From NCBI RefSeq assembly GCF_018742245.1, contig NZ_CP036132.1, positions 4,645,001 through 4,709,000 on the forward strand: 64,000 bases of DNA, read 5' to 3'. Positions within the stretch are counted from its first letter, which is position 1, and every line of letters begins with the position of its first letter. This DNA is from Bacillus mycoides (GTDB lineage: Bacteria; Bacillota; Bacilli; Bacillales; Bacillaceae_G). The notes under the pieces are model-generated. The model was not told the origin of the DNA, did not search any database, and was given only the letters and a program-made list of their open reading frames with translations. Both the position numbers and the translations under genes were made by a program. Shown here one piece after another: positions 53,695 through 62,156 of this stretch.

Positions 53695-54333
53695 ATGAAA
53701 ATCGGAATTATCGGAGCAAGCGGAAAAGCTGGAAGTCGTATTTTAAAAGAAGCATTAGATCGCGGTCACGAAGTAACTGCAATTGTAAGAAATGCTGCAA
53801 AAATTACAGAAGAAAACGTAGAAGTTTTAGAAAAAGATGTATTCTCTCTTACATCTAACGACCTAGGAGCATTTGATGTAGTTGTAAATGCATTCGGCGC
53901 TCCAGCAGGACAAGAACATCTTCATGTAGATGCAGGAAATGTACTAATTGAAGCTATGAAAGGTGCACCTAATACGAAATTACTTGTAGTCGGCGGCGCT
54001 GGTAGCTTATTTGTAGACGAAGAAAAAACAACACGTGTATTTGATACACCAGGTTTCCCAAATGAATACCTTGCAACTGCTCAAAACCAAGGTAAAAACT
54101 TAGAAATCTTACAACAAACAAATGATATTACTTGGACATTCATCAGCCCTTCTGCACTATTCGCATTAGGAAAACGCACTGGCTCTTACAAAGCTGGTAA
54201 GGACAACCTTCTTGTTAACGCAAAAGGTGATAGCTACGTAAGTTACGAAGATTTTGCAGTAGCAGCACTTGATGAAATCGAAAATCCAAAACATGTAAAC
54301 GAACGCTTCACAGTTGTTTCTGAAGCTGAGTAA
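53695..54333 (+). CDS. NAD(P)-binding oxidoreductase (NmrA/SDR-like)
   Basis: 212 residues with an N-terminal dinucleotide-binding loop KIGIIGASGKAGSRILKEAL and a central VVVNAFGAP segment; the KLLVVGGAGSL strand follows. Belongs to the NAD(P)H-binding atypical SDR family, of which B. subtilis has YwnB-like members. Substrate unknown. Start 53695 with GGAGGGATTCATT. Clear SigA promoter. Confidence 0.9.
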   Translation: MKIGIIGASGKAGSRILKEALDRGHEVTAIVRNAAKITEENVEVLEKDVFSLTSNDLGAFDVVVNAFGAPAGQEHLHVDAGNVLIEAMKGAPNTKLLVVGGAGSLFVDEEKTTRVFDTPGFPNEYLATAQNQGKNLEILQQTNDITWTFISPSALFALGKRTGSYKAGKDNLLVNAKGDSYVSYEDFAVAALDEIENPKHVNERFTVVSEAE

Positions 54334-54334
54334 T

Positions 54335-54372
54335 AAAAAAAGCTCGTAAACATAGTGTTTACGAGCTTTTTT
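54335..54372. terminator. Bidirectional terminator
   Basis: AAAAAGCTCGTAAAC/GTTTACGAGCTTTTT, 5-nt loop, convergent genes. Confidence 0.92.
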
Positions 54373-54374
54373 CA

Positions 54375-55340
54375 TCATCTGTTATATTGATTCGGTTTAT
54401 GTGGTTCATTTGGTGTATAGGGTTTATTTGGTTTATTTGGTTTATTTGGTTTATTTGGTTTATTATCATGACCATTTGCTTTTTTCCAACTTACAGCTAA
54501 TTCTGGACTTGTTTTCTCTTCACTACGCTCAAGTAATACAACCGCATTTTGAATAGTCGGTGTACCTTTATGTGCAATTCCTTGTAATTTCGTTAAATTG
54601 CCTGATACTTTAAAGCTAAATCCACCCGCTGGCGTTTGTTTCGGAATTAAAATGCGGAATTTCTCTCCTACATTAAATTCTGTTTTTGCCTCGCCTTTTT
54701 CATTTACGAACTTCGCGCCTTCTGGTGCGCCAGTTGCTTGTACTTTATAAGTTCCACTTTTAGCGTTTGTTTGCACTGTATATAAACCAGTTTCAAAAAA
54801 CTCATCTTTTAATACTGCTTCTTGTTCTTCTGTAGGAGTTACACTCATCGTAATTTCTTGTAGTTCTTCACTAGCACTTGCTTTTGCAACTATATCTTTC
54901 GTTACTTTTTCTACATTTTTATTACGGAAATCTAAATCATTAATATCAATTTGTTTTAACGCATTCCACACCGCAAGCTGCGTTGCGTAATGTGCATCTC
55001 TCCAATCAGAAACACCTAATTCTTGCGGACTCTTTTGTGGGTATCCGTTTAATAGTACGCGGTACACGTTAATATCCACTTTACCCATTTCAGGTAAATC
55101 TTGACCACTTGGCGATTTTAAATCTACATTTAAGCAAAAAGCAATTTTTCCATCTGCTGTTTTAATAAGCTCTGTTCGAATTGGTTTCTTCTTTGACCTA
55201 CTGTAACTCCAATCCATTTGATACTTCGTATGGTCCATAACTTCTGCGAATGCTTTTTGAAGTGGGAATAATAAGTTCGCAAATACAAATAAAACACTCA
55301 AAAAAGTGGCCATTATCTTGAACGATCGTTTTATATTCAT
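54375..55340 (-). CDS. Thioester-domain (TQXA) surface protein, no wall anchor
   Basis: 321 residues: signal peptide (about 1-32), a thioester domain with Cys69 in KIAFCLNVD and Gln121 in YATQLAVWNA, the pair that forms an internal Cys-Gln thioester in Gram-positive adhesins, then an Ig-like part (EKFRILIPKQTPAGGFSFKV) and a Pro/Asn/Lys tail (NKPNKPNKPNKPYTPNEPHK). It stops without an LPXTG motif and membrane tail, right against the terminator. It may be secreted freely, bind the wall by its basic tail, or be a truncated anchored protein. Weak ribosome site (AAGGGGTTG). Confidence 0.85.
   Translation of the reverse strand: MNIKRSFKIMATFLSVLFVFANLLFPLQKAFAEVMDHTKYQMDWSYSRSKKKPIRTELIKTADGKIAFCLNVDLKSPSGQDLPEMGKVDINVYRVLLNGYPQKSPQELGVSDWRDAHYATQLAVWNALKQIDINDLDFRNKNVEKVTKDIVAKASASEELQEITMSVTPTEEQEAVLKDEFFETGLYTVQTNAKSGTYKVQATGAPEGAKFVNEKGEAKTEFNVGEKFRILIPKQTPAGGFSFKVSGNLTKLQGIAHKGTPTIQNAVVLLERSEEKTSPELAVSWKKANGHDNKPNKPNKPNKPNKPYTPNEPHKPNQYNR
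54400..54470 (-). repeat. Nine-bp repeats in the thioester protein tail
   Basis: TTTATTTGG-type units repeat about six times, encoding NKP; a slippage-prone tract that keeps the reading frame because the unit is nine bases. Confidence 0.8.
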
Positions 55341-55422
55341 GTCTACAACCCCTTATAAAATAACAAATTTACTACTGTTTATTATTTAGTTAGAACATTT
55401 TTTTATGCATAGACAAAATAAA

Positions 55423-55449
55423 AAAGAGCGCAAACTTTTTGCACTCTTT
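55423..55449 (-). terminator. Terminator of the ytb operon
   Basis: AAAGAGTGCAAA/TTTGCGCTCTTT stem with T tail on the minus strand. Confidence 0.8.
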
Positions 55450-55462
55450 GAACTTACCTCTA

Positions 55463-56302
55463 TTAGAAATCAAAGTTATCCGGATCTGGACCGACGCGGT
55501 GGTTTTCATTTAAAGCATCAATCTTTTCCATATCTTCTTTTGTTAGCTCAAAATTGAAAATATCTGCGTTTGCAATAATGCGGTGTTCTTTCGTTGATTT
55601 CGGAATCGTTACAACTTCATTTTGAAGATCCCAACGTAAAATGATTTGAGCTGTTGTTTTTTCGTGTTTGTCTGCAATTTCTTGTAATGTTTCATTATCT
55701 AATAACTGACCTTGCATAAGTGGTGACCATGCTTCCATTTGGATACTTTGTTCTTTACAGAAAGCTTGTAGTTCTTTCTGCGTTAAACGCGGGTGATACT
55801 CTACTTGGTTAATCATCGGCTTAATTTCCGCACCTTCCATTACATCCTTCAGATGATGGATTTGGAAGTTACTTACGCCAATTGCACGCACGCGTTCTTC
55901 TTTATAAAGTGTTTCTAACGCTCTCCACGAATCTTTATATTTCCCTTCAACAGGCCAATGAACAAGATATAAATCTAAATAATCTAGTTCTAATTTTTTT
56001 AAGCTCTCTTCATATGCAGCAAGTGTCGTTTCATATCCTTGATCTGCATTCCACACTTTTGAAGTAATGAATAAATCTTCTCGAGAAATTCCTGCTTCTT
56101 TTATACCAGCGCGAATTCCTTCACCTACTGCTTTTTCATTTCCATAAATCGCCGCTGTATCAATACTGCGGTATCCAGCTTTAATCGCCGACTTCACAGC
56201 CTCTACAAGTTCTGGTCCATCTTCTACTTTAAACACACCTAAACCGAACCAAGGCATTTCTACACCGTTATGCAATACTGTTTTACTTTGTAAATGTTTC
56301 AT
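55463..56302 (-). CDS. ytbE: Aldo-keto reductase
   Basis: 279-residue AKR5-type NADPH reductase. Catalytic tetrad Asp48, Tyr53 (SIDTAAIYGNEKAVG), Lys82 (ITSKVWN) and His115 (LYLVHWP). The coenzyme motif IPKSTKEHRI near the C-terminus is intact. It reduces aldehydes and small ketones. It lies 16 bp after the MFS gene and should be co-transcribed; the set MFS, AKR and divergent HxlR regulator matches ytbD-ytbE-ytcD of B. subtilis. Confidence 0.93.
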   Translation of the reverse strand: MKHLQSKTVLHNGVEMPWFGLGVFKVEDGPELVEAVKSAIKAGYRSIDTAAIYGNEKAVGEGIRAGIKEAGISREDLFITSKVWNADQGYETTLAAYEESLKKLELDYLDLYLVHWPVEGKYKDSWRALETLYKEERVRAIGVSNFQIHHLKDVMEGAEIKPMINQVEYHPRLTQKELQAFCKEQSIQMEAWSPLMQGQLLDNETLQEIADKHEKTTAQIILRWDLQNEVVTIPKSTKEHRIIANADIFNFELTKEDMEKIDALNENHRVGPDPDNFDF

Positions 56303-56317
56303 TTTATTTTCTCTCCT

Positions 56318-57532
56318 TTATTTTGCTTGATCTCTTTTTTCTAATGCCATACTCCAAGCTGTTAAAATAACAGCGCCTACTACCATAATGCCGCCTACCC
56401 AAGCTGTATGAATTAACCCTAACGAGTTCGTTACAATACCGCCTAAATAAGCACCGAGGGCAATCCCTGCGTTAAACGCTGCGATATTCATTGCTGATGC
56501 CACATCGACAGCGCTCGGTACGAATCGTTCAGCCAAAATAACGACATATACTTGTAGTCCTGGAACATTCATAAACGCGAATAACCCCATAAAAATAATT
56601 GTGATAAGCCCCGCTACTTGAAACGGCGCTGTAAATGTTAGTACGAATAATACAATTGCTTGAATAAAGAACATGTAAAATAGTGCTCGAATTGGATTAT
56701 GATTCGATAATTTTCCACCGACCATATTCCCAATCGCAATTGCAATCCCGTACACTAACAAAATGATTGTAACGGTACTCGATTTAAATCCTGTTACTTC
56801 TTGTAATAGCGGAGATAAATACGTAAATGTTACGAATGTTCCTCCGTATCCTAATGCAGTAATGACGAAAACAAGTAAGAGTCTTCCGTTCGTGATAAGT
56901 TTGAATTGATCACGAAATGATACTCGTGTACCCTTTTTTAAGTTAGACGGAATTAGCATGCTGTTTGAGATTAAGGCAACGATTCCAATTACTACAATTA
57001 CCATAAATGATGCTCTCCAGCCAAATTGTTGACCAATAAACGTTCCAATTGGTACACCTGTAATCGTCGCAACGGTTAAACCAGTAAACATAAATGCTAT
57101 TGCACTAGCACGTTTATTCTCTGGTACAAGTGCAGCCGCAATTGTGGATCCGATCGACATAAAAACGCCATGCGCAAATGCAGAGACAACCCTCGCGATA
57201 AGTAACACAGTAAAACTCGTTGCTACCGCTGCAATTCCATTACCGATAATAAAGACAATCATAATCCACATTAATAACGTCTTTCGCGACATACTAGCAG
57301 TTAGCGAAGTTAAAACAGGAGCACCGAATGCTACTCCTAACGCGTATAAAGAAACGGTTAAACCCGCTGTTGTAACAGAAACATGTAAATCCTCCGAAAT
57401 AGATGGTAATAAACCGACGCTAATAAACTCGGTTGTACCAATTCCAAACGCACTAATTGCTAGCGCTAATAAAGCAAACATACTTCTTCGATTCGTCTGA
57501 ACAGCCGAAGAAGATACTGTATATGAATTCAA
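56318..57532 (-). CDS. ytbD: MFS transporter, YtbD-like
   Basis: 404 residues, 12 helices of the DHA1 type (FALLALAISAFGIGTTEFIS, ALGVAFGAPVLTSLTASMSR). Likely an efflux pump for a reactive or toxic compound that YtbE also handles; substrate unknown. Starts with TTG after AGGAGGAG at 5 nt. Divergent from the HxlR regulator with repeat operators between them. Confidence 0.9.
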   Translation of the reverse strand: MNSYTVSSSAVQTNRRSMFALLALAISAFGIGTTEFISVGLLPSISEDLHVSVTTAGLTVSLYALGVAFGAPVLTSLTASMSRKTLLMWIMIVFIIGNGIAAVATSFTVLLIARVVSAFAHGVFMSIGSTIAAALVPENKRASAIAFMFTGLTVATITGVPIGTFIGQQFGWRASFMVIVVIGIVALISNSMLIPSNLKKGTRVSFRDQFKLITNGRLLLVFVITALGYGGTFVTFTYLSPLLQEVTGFKSSTVTIILLVYGIAIAIGNMVGGKLSNHNPIRALFYMFFIQAIVLFVLTFTAPFQVAGLITIIFMGLFAFMNVPGLQVYVVILAERFVPSAVDVASAMNIAAFNAGIALGAYLGGIVTNSLGLIHTAWVGGIMVVGAVILTAWSMALEKRDQAK

Positions 57533-57660
57533 TTGAACTCCTCCTTAATACGAGAAATCCAATCATAATAGTGTGATAAAAAGGCCTTTTTATCTTCTAC
57601 AAAAATAACTTTACTGCTCATAAATGCTATTATGAATGGCTTCACTCTTTTTTTGAAGAA

Positions 57661-57812
57661 CGCACTTTAAAGTACGATAGGTACCAAAAAGTAACATAGG
57701 CACTTTTTAGTACCGTACTACTCATTTCCCTCTTACGTATGCTATTATGAAACATATTCAACACGATAAAAAGTACGTACTTTAAAGTGCTATAGGCACT
57801 AAAAAGTAACAT
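57661..57812. promoter_or_regulatory. Operator repeats between ytbD and ytcD
   Basis: A 33-bp word occurs twice in direct order, CTTTAAAGTACGATAGGTAC.. at 57666 and CTTTAAAGTGCTATAGGCAC.. at 57780, each going on to (C/T)AAAAAGTAACAT. Between them AGGCACTTTTTAGTACC (57698-57714) is an inverted copy. Palindromic GTACTTTAAAGT-like cores fit HxlR-family sites. Confidence 0.7.
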
Positions 57813-57875
57813 TTAACTTATTTAGCTTCTTTTGTTGAAGAACTGAAATTCACATTCATCAAAGGAGATTTTCAT

Positions 57876-58223
57876 ATGAAGAAATATAATATTCCTGTTG
57901 AGGCGACTTTAGAGGTTATCGGTGGCAAATGGAAAGTCGTTATTCTTTGCCACTTAACGAAAGGTACGAAGAGAACGAGTGAACTAAAACGGTTAATGCC
58001 TGGTATTACACAAAAGATGTTAACACAGCAATTACGTGAGTTAGAAGAAGACGGAGTTATTCAAAGAAAGGTATACAATCAAGTACCGCCAAAAGTAGAA
58101 TATTCTCTTACTGACTACGGATGGTCTTTAGAATCCATTCTCGATTCTCTTTGTACTTGGGGCGAATGCCATCTTGAAAAAAGCGGCAACACATCAATGC
58201 TACTTACAGAGGATGAACAATAA
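57876..58223 (+). CDS. ytcD: HxlR family transcriptional regulator
   Basis: 115 residues, one winged-helix domain starting CPVE-less YNIPVEATLEVIGGKWKVVI, with the HLTKGTKRTSELKRLMPGIT recognition region and a C-terminal dimer helix. HxlR proteins sense electrophiles or disulfide stress through cysteines; here cysteines are in ILCHL and near TWGECH. Divergent from ytbD, the expected target. RBS AAAGGAGATTTTCAT. Confidence 0.92.
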   Translation: MKKYNIPVEATLEVIGGKWKVVILCHLTKGTKRTSELKRLMPGITQKMLTQQLRELEEDGVIQRKVYNQVPPKVEYSLTDYGWSLESILDSLCTWGECHLEKSGNTSMLLTEDEQ

Positions 58224-58268
58224 AAAAAGGAAAAAATGAACATAAATTTGTCCGTTTTTTCCTTTTTC
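58224..58268 (+). terminator. Terminator of ytcD
   Basis: AAAAAGGAAAAAA/TTTTTTCCTTTTT long-arm hairpin. Confidence 0.8.
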
Positions 58269-58488
58269 CATTTATATATAGGTACATTTTTAAGATAGAT
58301 AAAATAATTTATGCGCTTTCATTCCTTGCCATTACTAGGTTACAGGCTCAATATCAAATAATTAGGAATCATTTTTATGTTAACATACGTGTATATAGTA
58401 TATAATATAGGATATATATTATATACACTTTCCGATAAGGGAACTTTCCATTATGCGGACAAGCCATGTATCGGACAGTTCATAAATA

Positions 58489-58614
58489 ATAGGTAAGACG
58501 TTATGGTTTTAAATTTATGTTTTCAGCCTACTTGCTGTCATAAATTTAAAGGCATTTTATTGTGTTTTGTGAAACTTTGTATAAAGTTTCATAACCGTTT
58601 ACTATCTTGCCTAT
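58489..58614 (+). promoter_or_regulatory. Structured 5' leader RNA of yjlC-ndh
   Basis: A closing helix ATAGGTAAGA (58489-58498)/TCTTGCCTAT (58605-58614), ten pairs with one G-U, encloses two hairpins: TTTAAATTTATG (58508-58519)/CATAAATTTAAA (58539-58550) topped by CAGC/GCTG, and GAAACTTT (58571-58578)/AAAGTTTC (58583-58590). GTTATG at 58500 can also pair with CATAAC at 58590. The leader ends 25 nt before the ribosome site, with no terminator. I know no riboswitch class with this layout. The stretch 58269-58488 is A+T-rich with TATAAT-like words near 58400 and no gene. Confidence 0.6.
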
Positions 58615-58653
58615 CAAAAATAAAAGTATTGCTATCGTAAAGGAGAATTGGAG

Positions 58654-59094
58654 ATGCCAGAAACTATGACTCAAACAAAGCCAGAACAAGAAACTGTACA
58701 AATTTCTGCTAGCCAAGGACAACTTGATGTACTTGATCAGTTGTTAAAACCTGAGGTACAAGAATCATTAACAACACTAGTAGAGCAGCTTCCAAAATTA
58801 ACTGAGCTTGTTAACATTTTAACTAAGTCTTATGACTTCGCTCAAACTGTTGCTACTGATGAAGTATTAAAAAACGACACTGTTAGTGCAATCCAAGAAC
58901 TTGTAGAACCTGTAAAAGATACAGTGAAAAGCATGGCTGCAACTGCTATCGAAGCGAAAGATCGTGCTGATGAAAGCAACGAAGTTATCGGCCTGTTCGG
59001 TCTATTAAAATTACTAAAAGACCCACAAGCACAAAAAATGTTCCGCTTTGTGAACGCATACCTTCAAGTTAGTGCAGAACGTAATAATAAATAA
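58654..59094 (+). CDS. yjlC: DUF1641 family protein
   Basis: 146 residues, helical, with the DUF1641 centre TKSYDFAQTVATDEVLKNDT and GLFGLLKLLKDPQAQKMFRF. In B. subtilis YjlC is encoded just ahead of the type II NADH dehydrogenase, as here (44 bp gap). Role unknown; perhaps assists the dehydrogenase. Start 58654 with AAAGGAG eight bases upstream. Confidence 0.9.
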   Translation: MPETMTQTKPEQETVQISASQGQLDVLDQLLKPEVQESLTTLVEQLPKLTELVNILTKSYDFAQTVATDEVLKNDTVSAIQELVEPVKDTVKSMAATAIEAKDRADESNEVIGLFGLLKLLKDPQAQKMFRFVNAYLQVSAERNNK

Positions 59095-59138
59095 TTTAAC
59101 TTATAACAACAATTAGTAAAGACGGGGGATAACATACT

Positions 59139-60317
59139 ATGTCAAAACAAATTGTCATCTTAGGCGCTGGTTATGGCGGTCTTCTTGCCGCTTTAAACGT
59201 ACGTAAATACTACAGCAAATCAGAAGCACAAGTTACAGTGATCAACCAATATCCAACACACCAAATCATCACTGAACTACACCGCCTTGCAGCTGGTAAC
59301 GTTGCTGAGCAAGCAATTGCAATGCCACTTACAAAGCTTTTCAAAGGTAAAGACATCGATCTTAAAATTGCAACAGTTGAGTCATTCTCAGTTGATAGCA
59401 AAGAAATCAAACTAGCTGGTGGCACTACGCTATCTTACGATGCACTTGTAGTTGCTTTAGGAAGTAAAACTGCTTACTTCGGTATTCCAGGACTAGAAGA
59501 AAACAGCATGGTATTAAAATCTGCTGCTGATGCAAACAAAATCTACAAACACGTTGAAGACCGTATTCGTGAATACGCGAAAACGAAAAACGAAGCTGAT
59601 GCTACAATCGTAATCGGTGGTGGCGGATTAACTGGCGTTGAGCTAGTTGGTGAGCTTGCTGACATTATGCCTAAACTTGCAAAAAGCCACGGCGTAAATC
59701 CAAAAGAAGTTAAACTTCTTCTTGTTGAAGCAGGTCCGAAAATCCTTCCAGTATTACCAGACCACTTAATCGAACGTGCAACTGCTAGCTTAGAAGCACG
59801 CGGTGTTACATTCTTAACAGGTCTTCCTGTAACAAACGTTGCTGGTAATGAAATCGACTTAAAAGACGGTCAAAAAATCGTTGCTAACACATTCGTTTGG
59901 ACAGGCGGCGTACAAGGTAACCCATTAATTGGTGAATCAGGTCTTGAAGTAAACCGCGGTCGTGCAACAGTTGATGCGCACCTACAATCTACTTCTCACA
60001 AAGACGTATTCGTTGCTGGAGATAGCGCTGTTGTCTTCGCTGCAGACGGTCGTCCATACCCACCAACTGCACAAATCGCTTGGCAAATGGGTGAGTTAAT
60101 TGGATACAACTTATACGCAGCACTAGAAGGCAAAGCATTCGAAGAGTTCGCACCTATCAACTCTGGAACACTTGCTAGTCTAGGACGTAAAGATGCTGTT
60201 GCTACAATCGGAGCAAGCAATACTCCACTTAAAGGTTTACCAGCATCATTAATGAAAGAAGCAAGTAACGTTCGTTACTTATCACACATTAAAGGTCTAT
60301 TCAGCTTAGCTTACTAA
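59139..60317 (+). CDS. ndh: Type II NADH dehydrogenase
   Basis: 392-residue peripheral membrane flavoprotein that passes electrons from NADH to menaquinone without pumping protons. FAD-binding loop VILGAGYGGLLAALNVRKYY, NADH-binding loop IVIGGGGLTGVELVGELADI, the FAD contact DVFVAGDSAV and quinone-site segment PTAQIAWQMGELIGYN are present, and a C-terminal amphipathic membrane region ends LSHIKGLFSLAY. In B. subtilis yjlC-ndh is repressed by Rex; I see no clear Rex box here. Confidence 0.95.
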   Translation: MSKQIVILGAGYGGLLAALNVRKYYSKSEAQVTVINQYPTHQIITELHRLAAGNVAEQAIAMPLTKLFKGKDIDLKIATVESFSVDSKEIKLAGGTTLSYDALVVALGSKTAYFGIPGLEENSMVLKSAADANKIYKHVEDRIREYAKTKNEADATIVIGGGGLTGVELVGELADIMPKLAKSHGVNPKEVKLLLVEAGPKILPVLPDHLIERATASLEARGVTFLTGLPVTNVAGNEIDLKDGQKIVANTFVWTGGVQGNPLIGESGLEVNRGRATVDAHLQSTSHKDVFVAGDSAVVFAADGRPYPPTAQIAWQMGELIGYNLYAALEGKAFEEFAPINSGTLASLGRKDAVATIGASNTPLKGLPASLMKEASNVRYLSHIKGLFSLAY

Positions 60318-60327
60318 TCTGAATATA

Positions 60328-60366
60328 AGCCCGAATCATGCCCTGCATGGTTCGGGCTATTTTTAT
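60328..60366 (+). terminator. Terminator of yjlC-ndh
   Basis: AGCCCGAATCATG/GCATGGTTCGGGCT arms and a five-T tail. Confidence 0.85.
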
Positions 60367-60464
60367 CCGTAATTTTCTCTAACTTATTTATTCGGCAAAA
60401 GAATAATATAACCCTCTTTAATTATCAAAATATACTGACTTTTTTGTGTCGAAATTGTGTATAT

Positions 60465-60503
60465 GAAAAGAGCAGAAGTAGATATCTTCCCTACTTCCAC
60501 TCT
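60465..60503 (-). terminator. Terminator of tyrS
   Basis: GAGTGGAAGTAG/CTACTTCTGCTC stem (two mismatches) with TTTT on the minus strand. Confidence 0.65.
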
Positions 60504-60513
60504 TTCACAAGAA

Positions 60514-61776
60514 CTATTCTCCTAATTCCACTAAGCTGTAGTTCTTCTTCCCTTTGCGAATAATAATAAATCTTCCATCAAATGAATTTTCTACAGTAAC
60601 ATCAGCGCCTACATCCGTTACTTTTTCACCATTCATAGATATAGCCCCATTATTAATATCTTCACGCGCTTGACGTCTAGAAGGTTCAATTCCTAAATCA
60701 ACTAACCACTCTACAATGTTTTTCGTCTCTTTTGAAGACTCAAATGTCGGCATCTCTTTAAATCCTTGTTCAATTTCATCAGCTGTTAACGATTTAATAT
60801 CTCCGCTAAATAACGCAGCTGTAATTTTCACAGCCTGCAAAAATGCCTCTTCTCCATGAACGAATTTCGTCATTTCTTCTGCTAATACTTTTTGCGCTTC
60901 ACGTTTATGAGGCTCTGTTTCTACCTTCGCTGCTAATTCATCAATTCTCTCTTTCGTTAAGAACGTAAAGTATTTCAAGTATTTAATTACATCACGGTCA
61001 TCTGTATTCACCCAGAACTGGTAAAATTCAAACGCTGTTGTCTTTTCCGGATCAAGCCAAATAGCACCACCTGCTGATTTACCAAACTTCGTACCATCTG
61101 ATTTTAATAATAATGGAATCGTTAATCCGAATACTTTCGCCTCATGACCTTCTAATTTACGAATTAAATCTAAACCGCTCGTAATATTTCCCCATTGATC
61201 ACTACCACCGATTTGTAATTGAACATCTTCTTCTTTGTATAAATGATGGAAGTCCATTGCTTGCAAAATTTGGTACGTGAACTCTGTAAATGAAATTCCT
61301 GTATCTAAACGACTTGCGACAATATCTTTTGCTAACATGCTATTTATGCTAAAGTTTTTTCCGTAATCACGTAAAAACTCGATAATGTTTATTTTATGTG
61401 TCCAGTCATAGTTATTTACCATCTTCACTTCGCTATTCCCGCCGAAATCAAATAGCTTTTTCATTTGCGCTGTTAACGCATCTACATTATGCTGGACTAC
61501 TTCTAACGTTTGCAATTGGCGCTCTGATTGACGACCACTCGGATCACCAATTGTTCCTGTTGCCCCGCCGATTAAAATAACAGGATGATGGCCAGCTAAT
61601 TGGAATCTCTTCATCATCATAAAAGGAATCAAATGTCCGATATGCATACTATCGCCAGTCGGATCCACTCCGCAGTATAGTGAAATCTTTTTCTCTTCTA
61701 CTAACTTACGTAAACCTTCTTCATCTGTCTGTTGATTCACAGCACCGCGCCATTCTAATTCATCAATAATATTCAT
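60514..61776 (-). CDS. tyrS: Tyrosyl-tRNA synthetase
   Basis: 420-residue class I synthetase. HIGH motif in GDSMHIGHLIPFMMMKRF, tyrosine pocket QAMDFHHLYKEEDVQLQIGG, KMSKS loop reading KFGKS, and a C-terminal S4 RNA-binding domain (about 350-420, RRQAREDINNGAISMNGEKV). Length is typical for Bacillus. Controlled by a tyrosine T-box. GGGGGATGACAAAAG precedes the ATG. Bacilli may also encode TyrZ; this copy looks like TyrS. Confidence 0.96.
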   Translation of the reverse strand: MNIIDELEWRGAVNQQTDEEGLRKLVEEKKISLYCGVDPTGDSMHIGHLIPFMMMKRFQLAGHHPVILIGGATGTIGDPSGRQSERQLQTLEVVQHNVDALTAQMKKLFDFGGNSEVKMVNNYDWTHKINIIEFLRDYGKNFSINSMLAKDIVASRLDTGISFTEFTYQILQAMDFHHLYKEEDVQLQIGGSDQWGNITSGLDLIRKLEGHEAKVFGLTIPLLLKSDGTKFGKSAGGAIWLDPEKTTAFEFYQFWVNTDDRDVIKYLKYFTFLTKERIDELAAKVETEPHKREAQKVLAEEMTKFVHGEEAFLQAVKITAALFSGDIKSLTADEIEQGFKEMPTFESSKETKNIVEWLVDLGIEPSRRQAREDINNGAISMNGEKVTDVGADVTVENSFDGRFIIIRKGKKNYSLVELGE

Positions 61777-61807
61777 CTTTTGTCATCCCCCTTATTTTTT
61801 AAAAACA

Positions 61808-62042
61808 AAAAGTCCCTATGTCTACGATAGACATAGGGACGATTATTCACCGTGTTACCACCCAGTTTGCATAAATAGCATAGCTATTCATACCACTCTT
61901 AGCAATAATATCGATTGCTATTCCGCTTAGCATTACCTAAGATACTCCAGAGTGTAATTCACAAGTTTGTTTGTGCTAGGTTCCACCAACCCCTAGCTCT
62001 CTTTGATAACAGTGACAAACTGCTACTGGGCTCTTTCAACGT
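61808..62042 (-). promoter_or_regulatory. Tyrosine T-box riboswitch of tyrS
   Basis: T-box core GGGTGGTAACACGG (61850-61863), terminator AGTCCCTATGTCTA/TAGACATAGGGACT (61810-61841), and specifier region TTGTGAATTACACTC at about 61951-61965 reading TAC (Tyr). The DNA from 62043 to 62156 shows no feature. Confidence 0.93.
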
Positions 62043-62156
62043 ATATTTTATTTGTTAAATTATTAGCCATTATATTGAATCGAAAACAAATTGTCAACAA
62101 TATCCAAATGTTATTTCGAAATAATTCATACTTTTATACGTTTTTTTCTTCAAAGG

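Noticed and set aside
54375..54480. Frameshifted LPXTG end of the thioester protein
   Set aside because: I looked past the stop; DNA enters the terminator and then the convergent reductase gene, with no anchor sequence in any frame.
58560..58594. Rex operator in the yjlC-ndh upstream region
   Set aside because: TTGTGAAA and TTTCATAA half-sites are present but are too far apart for the 18-bp Rex palindrome and are better explained as a leader hairpin.
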